From Deltaproteobacteria bacterium (GTDB taxonomy: Bacteria > Myxococcota_A > UBA9160 > UBA4427), in assembly GCA_002719955.1 (NCBI GenBank), contig PBFW01000005.1, positions 1 through 53,404 of the forward strand: a stretch of DNA of 53,404 nt, in the 5' to 3' direction. Under the pieces are notes generated by a model. The model was not told the origin of the DNA. It searched no databases and saw nothing but the letters and a program-made list of their open reading frames with translations. Positions 7,842 through 16,651 of this stretch are shown here, one piece after another; the stretch's first letter is position 1; each line of letters starts with the position of its first letter. The position numbers and the translations under genes were made by a program.

Positions 7842-10636
7842 TGGAGGAGGCGCCGACGATCGAGGACTATCTGGCCGACCTGCCCCGGGATCCCGAAGAG
7901 CGATTGAACGCGGTCGCCCCCGAGGTTCGCAGATATCTGACGGCCGTACGCGCCCATCTCGAGGCGCTGCATCGTTCTTCGGGCTCCGGTCGCCGCGTCA
8001 ACGAGCGCAACTCCGACCTGACCGACCGGATGGTTCGACGGCTCTTCGAACTCGCCGAGGAGATCCATCTCGCTCGGGGGGGGCAGGTCGGAGACGGCGT
8101 CTCGATCATCGCCGTTGGTGGCTATGCCCGCCGCGAGATGTCCATTCATTCCGATGTAGACCTTCTGCTCCTCTATCGGGGCGAATTGACGCCCTTCGTC
8201 GCGCATATCGCGGAGCGGATGCAGTATTGGCTCTGGGATGCGGGATTCACAGTGGGTTGCGCTACGCGCACGATCGAGGAGACCGTCGAACTCGGACGCC
8301 AGGACGTCACCGTTCGGACCGCGGTGCTGACGGCACGTTTTCTGTGCGGCGATGGCGAATTCTTTCATACTTTCGCGGACCGCATTCGCGATGAGCTGCT
8401 GCCCGACACCGTGGCATTCGTTTCCGAACAGCAGGAGCTGATGCGGGAACGTCAGCTCGAATATGGTGACACGCTCTATCTGCTTCAGCCGAATGTGAAA
8501 GAGGGCGCGGGGACGCTGCGCGACTATCACGCAGCGTATTGGGTCGCGCGCGGGGCTCAGCCCTCAGTGCGCAATGTCGATGATTTCCTGCATTTCGGTC
8601 TGCTGACCGAGGGCGAGATGAGGGAGTACCGCGAGGCGCTCGATTTCCTGTGGCGCGCTCGGAACGAATTGCACTTGAAAACCCGGCGAGCGGACGATCA
8701 GATGAGCTTCGAACTCCAGGAGGAGGTGAGCGAAGGAATCGGATACGGTTCGATGGCGGAAGCCAGAGAGGGGTTGGAGAGCGGGCCGGCGGAAGATGTC
8801 GCCTCCCTGGCCGATTTTCGTTTCCAGGCGGACGATCCCGATCTTCCGGTCGAGCGATTCATGCGCGACTACTACCGACACGCGCGGATCATCAAGTCCC
8901 ACTCGGAACTCGTGATCGAGCAATGTGAGCGGCGCGTGATGCCCGGCTCCGCCGATCGCGCGCTCGAGCGTCCGGTCGAAGACGGCTTCACGATCAGTGA
9001 GGGGCAGATCTCGATTCCCCATGCGGCCCATCTCCGGGAGGATCCGATCCGAATCCTTCGTGTCTTCGAGATCGCGCAGCGGCATCAAGTTCGTCTATCC
9101 AGGCTGGCCCAGCGCCTGCTGCGCGAGAATCTCGGGCTCGTCGACGAGAAGCTGCGTGGCTCGACCGCCTTCTCCGACCTCTTCATGGAAATTCTCGATA
9201 GCGAGAACCGGGTCATGCGAACGCTGATGTCGATGAACGATGTCGGAGTGCTTTCCCGGGTGATCCCGGAATGGGAGCATATCGTCTGTCGCTGGCAGCA
9301 CGTCATCTACCACACGTACACGGTCGACGTACATTCGATCTTCCTGGTCGAGGAATTGCGAAGGCTTTGGCGAGGGAAATATGCACGGGCGATGCCCGAA
9401 CTGACCGAACTCGCGCAGGAGGCCGAAGATCGGCCGGTCCTCTTCCTGGGCTGCCTGCTCCACGATGTCGGCAAGGGCTTCGGCGGAGACCACTCGAGCA
9501 AGGGGGTGATTCGCGCTGCACCCGCGATCGAACGGCTCGGCCTTTCGAAGGAGCGCGCAGAGCGGGTTCTCTTCATCGTGCAGCACCACCTGCTGATGTC
9601 TCATCTCGCCCAGAGTCGGGATCTCTCCGACGCCAAGTTGATCCTCGAACTCGCGCAGGTATGTGGGGATCGGTCGAATCTGCGAAACCTCTATCTGGTG
9701 ACCTTTGCCGATATCCGAGCCTCTTCGGTCGAGGGCTGGACGGATTGGAAGGGACAACTCCTACGCGAGCTCTACGAGCGAACGGCCGAGATGATCGAAA
9801 CCGGGGCGGAGCGACCGGATCAGGCTTTTGCGCTGCTCGAGGCCCGAGTCGAACGGCGGCGGGACGATGCTCGGGACGAGCTGGTGCGGCTCGGCGTAGG
9901 AGAGAGAAAGATCGAGTCGCTCTTCGACGAATTGCCAAGGCGCTATTTTCTTTCCCACACGCCGCGGCAGATCGCGCGCCATGCCCAGCTCCTGCTCCGC
10001 TACGGAGAGGGCGGTCGGATGGTCACGGCCCATCGCGAGATGAAGGGCGGTTTCACCGAGTTCATCGGCTGCACCCAGGATGTTCACGGCCTCTATAGCC
10101 AGGTGGCCGGTGTGATGACCGCGTGTGGTCTCAATATCCTGGGCTCACACGTCTATACGACGCGCGGGGGTCTCGCGCTCGAGATCTACCGCACGCATAC
10201 CCCGCGCGGCGGATCCGACGAGCGCGACATGATCTGGCAGGAGGTGGAGGGGGCCCTCGAATCGGTGCTCATGGGCGAGGTCGGGGTGGGGGATCTCGTG
10301 CGCCGAAGGCGTCGTCCGGTCGGTCTGAAACGTCCGCCGTCGCGCAAGCAGGCCCGAGTCCTGATCTCGAACACGGAGTCCGAGTTCTACACCCTCGTCG
10401 ACGTCATCGCGGATGATCGCCTCGGTCTTCTCTACGACGTGACGCGAACGATCGGTGAGCAGGGCTTCGAAATATATATCTCGAAGGCCGCGACCATCAA
10501 GGATCAGGTGACCGACGCTTTTTACTTGAAGGATGGAAATGGGAAAAAGATCAAGGATCCCGATCGGTTGAGTCGGCTTCATGATGCACTTCTCGAAGCG
10601 GTGCGGGGGGGTCTCGAAGGGAGTGGCCGTGGTTGA
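7841..10636 (+). CDS. glnD: [protein-PII] uridylyltransferase/uridylyl-removing enzyme
   Basis: GlnD senses glutamine and adds or removes UMP on the PII signal protein, steering nitrogen assimilation. The 931-residue protein has all four modules in order: a nucleotidyltransferase core with GGYARRE and SDVDLLLL (about 91-110), a helical linker, an HD phosphohydrolase domain with LLHDVGKG (about 540) that removes UMP, and two C-terminal ACT domains (about 737-785 and 845-905) that bind glutamine. Length is close to the usual ~900. The ATG overlaps the amidase stop by one base (TGATG). No PII or glutamine synthetase gene is nearby, so its partners are encoded elsewhere. Confidence 0.96.
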   Translation: MEEAPTIEDYLADLPRDPEERLNAVAPEVRRYLTAVRAHLEALHRSSGSGRRVNERNSDLTDRMVRRLFELAEEIHLARGGQVGDGVSIIAVGGYARREMSIHSDVDLLLLYRGELTPFVAHIAERMQYWLWDAGFTVGCATRTIEETVELGRQDVTVRTAVLTARFLCGDGEFFHTFADRIRDELLPDTVAFVSEQQELMRERQLEYGDTLYLLQPNVKEGAGTLRDYHAAYWVARGAQPSVRNVDDFLHFGLLTEGEMREYREALDFLWRARNELHLKTRRADDQMSFELQEEVSEGIGYGSMAEAREGLESGPAEDVASLADFRFQADDPDLPVERFMRDYYRHARIIKSHSELVIEQCERRVMPGSADRALERPVEDGFTISEGQISIPHAAHLREDPIRILRVFEIAQRHQVRLSRLAQRLLRENLGLVDEKLRGSTAFSDLFMEILDSENRVMRTLMSMNDVGVLSRVIPEWEHIVCRWQHVIYHTYTVDVHSIFLVEELRRLWRGKYARAMPELTELAQEAEDRPVLFLGCLLHDVGKGFGGDHSSKGVIRAAPAIERLGLSKERAERVLFIVQHHLLMSHLAQSRDLSDAKLILELAQVCGDRSNLRNLYLVTFADIRASSVEGWTDWKGQLLRELYERTAEMIETGAERPDQAFALLEARVERRRDDARDELVRLGVGERKIESLFDELPRRYFLSHTPRQIARHAQLLLRYGEGGRMVTAHREMKGGFTEFIGCTQDVHGLYSQVAGVMTACGLNILGSHVYTTRGGLALEIYRTHTPRGGSDERDMIWQEVEGALESVLMGEVGVGDLVRRRRRPVGLKRPPSRKQARVLISNTESEFYTLVDVIADDRLGLLYDVTRTIGEQGFEIYISKAATIKDQVTDAFYLKDGNGKKIKDPDRLSRLHDALLEAVRGGLEGSGRG

Positions 10637-11573
10637 GGGAAGGGCGAGCGGAGCGACGCCCCTCGAAGGGCTCTGCGATTCTTTTCTGACCTGCCTGGCG
10701 GTCGAGGAGGGGCTGTCGCCGCGTACCGTCGAGGCCTACGCGGGTGACCTCCGCCATCTGCGCGGGCATCTGGCGGAGCGCAGTATCGATCGTGTCGAGC
10801 GCGTGACGCGCCACGATCTGAGTGCGTTCTCCAGCTATCTCGACGATCGCCTCATGGCGGCGAGTTCTCGAGCGCGGGTGCTGGTCTCGGCGCGGCGCTT
10901 GATGCGTTATGCGGAGGGGCTGGGTCTGGTCGGAGCGGATCCGGTCGAGGCATTGGATGCACCGAAGCAGGGACGTGCGCTGCCGCGCATTCTGCGTTCG
11001 GAGGAGACGGCGGCTCTGATCGAGGCCGCTCGCACGCCGGATCCGCTCGGTGCTCGGGACGTCGCGATGCTCGAGATTCTGTACGGGGCCGGATTGCGGG
11101 TGACCGAATTGGTCACGCTCCCGCTTTCGGCGATCGACCGGCGCGGGCGATTGCTGCGGGTGGTGGGCAAGGGGCGAAAGGAGCGGGTCGTGCCGATGGG
11201 CGGCATCGCTAGTGAGGCGATCGACGTCTATCTGGCGGAGGCGCGACCGGTGCTGCTGGGCGAACGCCCGGATCACGATCACGCGGTCTTTCTGACGCGC
11301 CACGGGAGGGCGATGAGCCGGCAGAACTTCTTCGCGCGGCTCCGCCTGCACGCTAGGCGAGCGGGGATTCCGAGCGACCGCGTGTCGCCCCATGTTCTGC
11401 GGCACGGATTTGCGACGGACCTGCTGGAGGGAGGCGCCGACTTGCGGTCGATCCAATCGATGCTCGGCCACGCCGACCTCTCGTCGACTGAGGTCTACAC
11501 GCATGTCAGTCGCAAGCGGCTGCGCGAGACGGTCGAGTCCCGGCATCCGCGGGGCGTGGGCGGCAAGCGGTGA
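10629..11573 (+). CDS. xerD: XerD-type tyrosine recombinase
   Basis: XerC/XerD recombinases resolve chromosome dimers at dif during division. The catalytic set is complete in this 314-residue protein: R157 (GLRVTEL), K181 (GKGRKERVVP), H255 and R258 (SPHVLRHGFA), H281 (MLGHADL) and nucleophile Y290 (EVYTHVS). The N-terminal SAM-like core-binding domain spans about 10-95. I chose GTG 10629, which follows AAGGGAG and overlaps glnD by 8 bases; GTG 10623 and ATG 10581 also lie in frame. Sequence around HVLRHGFATDLLEGGADLRS is most like XerD. No dif site was recognised in the window. Confidence 0.92.
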   Translation: MVEGRASGATPLEGLCDSFLTCLAVEEGLSPRTVEAYAGDLRHLRGHLAERSIDRVERVTRHDLSAFSSYLDDRLMAASSRARVLVSARRLMRYAEGLGLVGADPVEALDAPKQGRALPRILRSEETAALIEAARTPDPLGARDVAMLEILYGAGLRVTELVTLPLSAIDRRGRLLRVVGKGRKERVVPMGGIASEAIDVYLAEARPVLLGERPDHDHAVFLTRHGRAMSRQNFFARLRLHARRAGIPSDRVSPHVLRHGFATDLLEGGADLRSIQSMLGHADLSSTEVYTHVSRKRLRETVESRHPRGVGGKR

Positions 11574-13099
11574 AACCGGGTCTCAGCCTCGATGATCTGT
11601 GCGCCGCGATTCCCGTGGCGACGGCGGATCTTCTCGTCCGCGTCGCACGGGTGGCAACGCGGCGGAGATGTCCGGTGCATCTCGTGGGAGGGCCAGTGCG
11701 CGACCTGCTCCTCGGTCGGGCCCTCTCGGATGTCGACCTGATGGTCGAAGGGGACACCCGGGCGCTCGCGCAAGCGGTGGTGCGTGGGCGGGGCGGGGTG
11801 GGACTCTCGGTGACCGGTCACGACCGTTTTGGAACCCTGCGCATCGAATCCGATCAGACCCATCTCGATCTGGCCGAACTTCGCCACGAGACCTACGCGC
11901 ATCCCGGGGCGTTGCCAGACGTCGAGCCGGGAACGCTCGCCCAGGACGCTCGGCGACGGGATTTCTCGATCAACGCGCTTTTCTGTCGGCTCGACAGTCG
12001 TGAGCCCGGGCGGCGGATCCCGGTCGAAGATACCGAGGGCGGACTCGAGGATCTCACGAAGAAACGGCTGCGGGTCCTGCATCCTCGGAGTTTCCACGAT
12101 GATCCGACGCGCGCCTGGCGGGCGGCTCGGTTGGCGGCTCGCCTCGGCTTCAGTCTGGATCGTTCCTCGCGCAATGCGCTGCGTAACGCCCTGCGAGATG
12201 GCGCTTTCGGCGCGGTCAGCGGGGAGCGTTTTCGGCGCGAACTGCAGCGGGTCTTCGCGGAGGCGCATCTTGGCGTTCAGGCGGGACGAATCCTGCGCTT
12301 GCTCTCGGATTGGCATGTACTCGCCGCCCTCGAGCCCGGTCTCGATTTGGGTCGGGACCGCGCGATGCCCCTGCGACGCTTGTCGAAGGCGATCTGTGAG
12401 CCCGATTGGTCGGGTCCCCGCTGGCGCCCGTGGGCCTCGGGTGTCGCGATCTGGTTGGCGCCGCTGCCGGCCGCCCAGCGCCGTCGGACGCTCGAACGCT
12501 TCTCCGTGCGGGGGGAACAGGCCGTTCGCATCGTTCGCTTCGGGCGGGATGCCGATCGCACGCTCAAGGCGCTGGCGAATGCGCGGGGTCGCGGGGCGGT
12601 GGATGCGCTGCTGGGGGATCTGCCCGAGGAGACGACCCAGGCGCTCTATGCATTGGCCGGTGTTCCGGTGCGACGGCGGATTCTTCGCTGGGGCGCCGAG
12701 GATCGCCGGCGTCGGGCGCCCGTGGGCGGGGCCGAGTTGATCGAACTGGGCCTCGAGGGGGCGGATGTCGGCAAGGCGCTCAAGCGCATCCGCGCGGGCT
12801 TTCTGGACGGTGAGATCGCAAATCGAGAGGAGGCGCTTGCTCTGGCGGAGGAGATCGCGCGCCGGGCCGCTCGCCGAAAACCGCGCCCGAAGGTGAAACC
12901 GAGGCGCCGAAAAGTTGCCCGGGCAAGCGCGATCACGGATACTCCCCGCGATCGCAGTGGGAAGAAATCGCGAAGATCCGAATCGGCGGGTACCGACTCC
13001 GATGCCGTCGGCGGCGTCGCCGGCGGGACGGACGAGGATGAGAAGGCCAGGAACGACGCCGGCTTGAGCGCGGCGGTTCAGGAGGATCCTGCGAGCTGA
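11570..13099 (+). CDS. cca: CCA-family tRNA nucleotidyltransferase, no HD domain
   Basis: This is a class II nucleotidyltransferase that builds or repairs the CCA 3' end of tRNA. The head domain shows GGPVRD (40-45) and the metal-binding pair D54/D56 in SDVDL, followed by RRRDFSINAL and the FHDDPTRAWRAAR helix that helps select the nucleotide. There is no HD phosphohydrolase motif. The last ~80 residues are a Lys/Arg-rich then acidic low-complexity tail. It starts at a GTG overlapping the xerD stop (GTGA). A second family member lies at 25581, so this one could be CCA-adding, CC-adding, A-adding or a poly(A) polymerase; the sequence alone does not tell. Confidence 0.88.
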   Translation: MKPGLSLDDLCAAIPVATADLLVRVARVATRRRCPVHLVGGPVRDLLLGRALSDVDLMVEGDTRALAQAVVRGRGGVGLSVTGHDRFGTLRIESDQTHLDLAELRHETYAHPGALPDVEPGTLAQDARRRDFSINALFCRLDSREPGRRIPVEDTEGGLEDLTKKRLRVLHPRSFHDDPTRAWRAARLAARLGFSLDRSSRNALRNALRDGAFGAVSGERFRRELQRVFAEAHLGVQAGRILRLLSDWHVLAALEPGLDLGRDRAMPLRRLSKAICEPDWSGPRWRPWASGVAIWLAPLPAAQRRRTLERFSVRGEQAVRIVRFGRDADRTLKALANARGRGAVDALLGDLPEETTQALYALAGVPVRRRILRWGAEDRRRRAPVGGAELIELGLEGADVGKALKRIRAGFLDGEIANREEALALAEEIARRAARRKPRPKVKPRRRKVARASAITDTPRDRSGKKSRRSESAGTDSDAVGGVAGGTDEDEKARNDAGLSAAVQEDPAS

Positions 13100-13160
13100 G
13101 GATTCCGAAAATGTCCAGAGTCCCCCGACTCCCCCCAGGCGCCAGGATGGATTCGAGACA

Positions 13161-14039
13161 ATGAGTGCGACGGACATGACGCTGAGCGCGATGGAGGGCA
13201 GCGCCCTTCAGGAACTCGGCGAAGACCCCGACGAACGAACCGATGGCCTGTCTGGCTATGCGGTCAAATTGGCGATTTTCGAGGGGCCCCTCGATCTCCT
13301 GCTGCACCTGATTCGACAGAACGAAGTCGACATCACGGATATTCCGATTCAGCGAATCGCGGAACAATATCTCGAAACGATCGAGCTCATGCAGGAGCTC
13401 AATCTCGACGTGGCCGCTGAATACCTCGTCATGGCGGCGACGCTGGCGCTGATCAAGAGTCGGATGCTGTTGCCCCATGAGGAGTTGGAGGACGAGGACG
13501 GGATCGATCCCCGCGCCGACCTCGTTCAGCGCCTACTTCAGTACCAGCGTTTCAAGGAGGCCGCAGAGACGCTTTCCAGGCGTCGGTTGCTCGGGCGGGA
13601 TGTCTGGAGCGTGGTGGGTCCGGGACCGCGGAAGACGCCGGAAGGCGAGCGCGAGATCGAAGTCGGACTTTTCGATCTCGTTGCGGCCTTCAAGGATGTT
13701 CTCGAGAATGCGGTAGGCGCTGATTCGCTCCGGCACGAGGTCGAGACGGAAGAGGTGACCGTTCGCGACCGGATGCTGGTGGTGATGGATCTGCTGGGGA
13801 CGAACGAGAGCATCGAGTTCATGCGAATTTTCGAGATGCCCGGCGAGGCCGGCCCGACGACGCGGGGTGTCCTGGTCGCGACCTTTCTCGCGGTCCTCGA
13901 ATTGGCGCGTCTATCGGCGCTGAGGCTCTATCAGGGGCTCTCGGAGCGTGGGACGCCCGAAGGGGCGATCCGCGTGCGTCGCGCGGCGCCCATCGCAGAC
14001 GGGCCCAGATGGCGCCAACAGATCGCCGACACGATGTAG
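13161..14039 (+). CDS. scpA: segregation and condensation protein A
   Basis: ScpA is the kleisin that bridges the two heads of the SMC complex in chromosome condensation. The 292-residue protein has the N-terminal signature (about 37-55) built around FEGPLDLLLHLI, the helical segment with LALIKSRMLLP (about 95-105), a charged linker, and a C-terminal winged-helix part (about 215-280). In-frame ATGs at 13161, 13176 and 13191 are possible; the first is used. scpB follows after 90 bases. The smc gene is not in the window. Confidence 0.95.
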   Translation: MSATDMTLSAMEGSALQELGEDPDERTDGLSGYAVKLAIFEGPLDLLLHLIRQNEVDITDIPIQRIAEQYLETIELMQELNLDVAAEYLVMAATLALIKSRMLLPHEELEDEDGIDPRADLVQRLLQYQRFKEAAETLSRRRLLGRDVWSVVGPGPRKTPEGEREIEVGLFDLVAAFKDVLENAVGADSLRHEVETEEVTVRDRMLVVMDLLGTNESIEFMRIFEMPGEAGPTTRGVLVATFLAVLELARLSALRLYQGLSERGTPEGAIRVRRAAPIADGPRWRQQIADTM

Positions 14040-14129
14040 TCGGGGTCGAGTGGTGGGGCTCCCGGGGTCCTCGATTCCCGAGGCGACGACCGGTCCGAAC
14101 GATGAACAGACAAAGAGTCAGGAGTCCGC

Positions 14130-14879
14130 GTGAGTAGAATGGATGCGAGCGAGAAACGACGAATCGTCGAGGCTTTGATCCTCTCGTCGTCGGAGCCGAT
14201 TCCCGCGGCGAAGCTCGCGGAGATCATTCCCTACTGCAATCCCGGCCAGGCGAAGGATCTCGTCAACGAACTCAACACCGAGTATGTCGAGCAGGACCGC
14301 TCCTTCGAGATCTGGGAAGTCGCCGGCGGCTATCAGATCCGCACGCGCGCTGAGTTCTCTGGCTACCTGCAGAAGCTCCAGAAGGAGCGCGCGCTCAGAC
14401 TCTCGCCGGCCGCTCTCGAGACCCTTTCGATCATCGCCTATCGACAACCGACGACGCGCGCCGAGATCGAAGAGGTTCGGGGCGTCGATGCTGGAGCAAC
14501 GGTGAAGAGCCTGCTCGAGCGCCACCTGATCCGGATCGCCGGACAGCGCGAAGTGCCCGGGCGCCCGATGGTCTATGCGACGACGCGGCGTTTCCTCGAA
14601 GTCTTCGGTCTGGAGCGGTTGAAGGATCTCCCGCCGCTGCGTGAGCTCGACGAGTTGGCCCGTGAGCAGGGCCTGCTCGAGAAAACCGAGGAAGATGCGG
14701 GAAACCCGCAAGATCCCGCAGCGTCGGAGGGCGTCGAGGCGCTCGTCGCGTCAGAGGCCGATCAGGGGGGGCCGGGCGGCGAGATCCAAGCGGATCCGGT
14801 TTCGGGGCTGGAGTCGGAGGTCGCGATCGATTCGGAGGCGGGTGATTCCCCGACCGACGAGGATCTGGTGGCGCATTAG
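14130..14879 (+). CDS. scpB: segregation and condensation protein B
   Basis: ScpB dimerises through winged-helix domains and binds ScpA within the SMC-ScpAB condensin. The 249-residue protein begins RRIVEALILSSSEPIPAAKL, and a central LSPAALETLSIIAYRQPTTR element is the family hallmark; the GRPMVYATTRRFLEVFGL segment closes the second winged helix. About 60 acidic, low-complexity residues follow. The GTG at 14130 lies five bases after AGGAG; the internal ATG at 14139 is less well placed. The run scpA-scpB-rluB is a widely conserved neighbourhood. Confidence 0.95.
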   Translation: MSRMDASEKRRIVEALILSSSEPIPAAKLAEIIPYCNPGQAKDLVNELNTEYVEQDRSFEIWEVAGGYQIRTRAEFSGYLQKLQKERALRLSPAALETLSIIAYRQPTTRAEIEEVRGVDAGATVKSLLERHLIRIAGQREVPGRPMVYATTRRFLEVFGLERLKDLPPLRELDELAREQGLLEKTEEDAGNPQDPAASEGVEALVASEADQGGPGGEIQADPVSGLESEVAIDSEAGDSPTDEDLVAH

Positions 14880-14884
14880 TTCCG

Positions 14885-16240
14885 ATGGCTCACGGCGAAT
14901 CTCCCCGACATCAAGCGCGCAAGCGTCCCCGCAGTGGCACGAAGGCGGCCCCCCGTAAAACAAGGGCTGAGGTGAGGGCGCTGGCTCGTGCGAAGGCGGG
15001 CGGACCGGGTGCTGGCAGATCATCCACCGGGACGCCCAGGAGCGCTGGGGCGAAGGGGGCGACTTTCGACGCTTCGGTTCGGCTCCAGAAACTGCTGGCG
15101 AGCGCGGGCTTCGGTTCCCGGCGCGAAGTCGAGCGTTTTATTCGCGAAGAGCGGGTGACGGTCAACGGTCGTGTCGCGAAGCTGGGAGATCGAGCGGACC
15201 CGAGCGCGGACGAGATCCGCTTCGACGGCGAACGACTGCTTCGGGAGCGGCCGGCCTATTGGATTGTGAACAAGCCGCGAGGTGTGGTCACGACCGTGCG
15301 CGATGACGAGGGCCGGCGAACGGTCGTCGATCTGTTGCCGCCCAAGGTCGGACGCCTCTTTCCCGTCGGTCGGCTCGATCGGGAGACCAGCGGGCTGGTT
15401 TTGATGACCAATGACGGGGACGTCGCCCACGTGCTGCTCCATCCCTCGCTCGGCAACGAGCGCGAATATCGCGTGAACGTGAAAGGACAGGTCGATTCGC
15501 CTGCGCTCACGCGGCTCGGACGTGGGGTGACGCTCGATGAGGGGCGAACATCACCCGCGCGGGTGAGCGATGTCCGATTCGATCCCGATTCGGGGACGTC
15601 GAGTCTTTCGCTCACGCTCTCGGAGGGCAAGAAACGCCAGATTCGACGCAGTCTGCTCGTGCTGGGGTTCCCTGTGCGGCGTCTGGTGCGCGTGCGGATG
15701 GGACCGCTTCGGATCGGCCGGCTCGCCGTCGGGGAGGCCCGGCCCCTTCGGTCGGAAGAGAAGCGGGCCCTGCTCGAACACGTTCGGCGCCTGCGCGCGG
15801 GCGAGGTACCCACCGCAGCAGCGAGGGGGAAACAGGCGCCCCGTCGGGTCGGGGCGACGCGCAAAGCGCCGGCGAGCCCACCGCGGTCGAAGACGACGCG
15901 ACGGACGCGGGGCGACGCGTCCGCGAAGTCCTCGACGTCGGACGGGGGCCGCCGTTCGGGGGGCACCACCGGCGCGGGCAAGCGAAAGAAGGCCACCTCC
16001 CGCAAGTCAGCGACGAAAAAACGAGCGGGCACCTCTTCTCGAAAACCGGGGGCCAAACGAAAGGCGAGCGCATCGAGGGGCACCCGCACGGCCGCGCGGG
16101 TCAAAGACTCATCCAGCGGTCGGCCTGCGAAAAGACCCGCGAACAAAGCGTCTGGCCCGTCGAAGCCTGCGGCTTCACGCAAGCCCGCGGCCCGCCGCGG
16201 TCAGCGGACGGTGGCCTCGAGGAAAGGCGTCAGGAAGTAG
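14885..16240 (+). CDS. rluB: RluB-type 23S rRNA pseudouridine synthase with histone-like tail
   Basis: This is an RsuA/RluB-family enzyme that isomerises a uridine in large-subunit rRNA. After a basic N-terminal stretch of ~60 residues there is an S4 RNA-binding domain (LQKLLASAGFGSRREVERFI), then the catalytic domain with D165 in GRLDRETSG and the KKRQIRR motif near residue 250. From about residue 310 to the end (451) the protein is almost only Lys, Arg, Ala, Ser, Thr, Gly and Pro, resembling histone H1-like tails; typical family members stop at about 250-300 residues. It begins five bases after scpB ends. Confidence 0.92.
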   Translation: MAHGESPRHQARKRPRSGTKAAPRKTRAEVRALARAKAGGPGAGRSSTGTPRSAGAKGATFDASVRLQKLLASAGFGSRREVERFIREERVTVNGRVAKLGDRADPSADEIRFDGERLLRERPAYWIVNKPRGVVTTVRDDEGRRTVVDLLPPKVGRLFPVGRLDRETSGLVLMTNDGDVAHVLLHPSLGNEREYRVNVKGQVDSPALTRLGRGVTLDEGRTSPARVSDVRFDPDSGTSSLSLTLSEGKKRQIRRSLLVLGFPVRRLVRVRMGPLRIGRLAVGEARPLRSEEKRALLEHVRRLRAGEVPTAAARGKQAPRRVGATRKAPASPPRSKTTRRTRGDASAKSSTSDGGRRSGGTTGAGKRKKATSRKSATKKRAGTSSRKPGAKRKASASRGTRTAARVKDSSSGRPAKRPANKASGPSKPAASRKPAARRGQRTVASRKGVRK

Positions 16241-16651
16241 AATGCGAGCAGGAGGCCCAACATGAAATAGAGCGCCTGCGATCTATTGCGGGGCACCGGT
16301 CGGATAGCCTTACCTGCGATCTTGGGACAGACCTCGAGCGGGTCGTCGACGGAAGTCTTGGGAGAGAATCCGTGTCAGGCGGATCGCGATCGAGAGGCCC
16401 GCCACGCTCCCGTAAAGCAAGAAGCGTGCGCACTCGGGAAGGGATCGATCCCGTCGCAGCAACCCTCGGCCGAGTCCCTGGATTTCTGCGGAGGTGGAAG
16501 GCTCTTTGCCGGTTCGCTGCGAGTCCTCGACCAGCGATTCAGACTCGCGGAGCGGTCTCCCGTTGGAAATGGAGTTCCGTTCCTGCGGAACGAGTTTATC
16601 CCGCGTGAAGACGGCCCATTTCCGTGAAGCGGCTCGGCCGGGTGGGGCAGC
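16241..16651. other. gene-free gap between convergent rluB and DUF368 genes
   Basis: No frame here has a credible start, ribosome-binding site and family match. Two minus-strand stretches nevertheless read as short hydrophobic peptides (about 16310-16651 and 16201-16374, the latter running into the antisense of the rluB tail) and are reported as a finding. One small hairpin lies at 16578-16592. Confidence 0.5.
16578..16592. terminator. possible terminator hairpin
   Basis: CGTTCC-TGC-GGAACG forms a 6-bp stem with a 3-nt loop, followed on the plus strand by AGTTTATC. It lies between two convergent genes and could serve either, but the T-run is weak and rluB ends about 340 bases earlier. Confidence 0.3.

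Noticed and set aside
10581..11573. xerD start at ATG 10581
   Set aside because: It overlaps glnD by 56 bases and adds residues absent from XerD proteins; GTG 10629 follows AAGGGAG.
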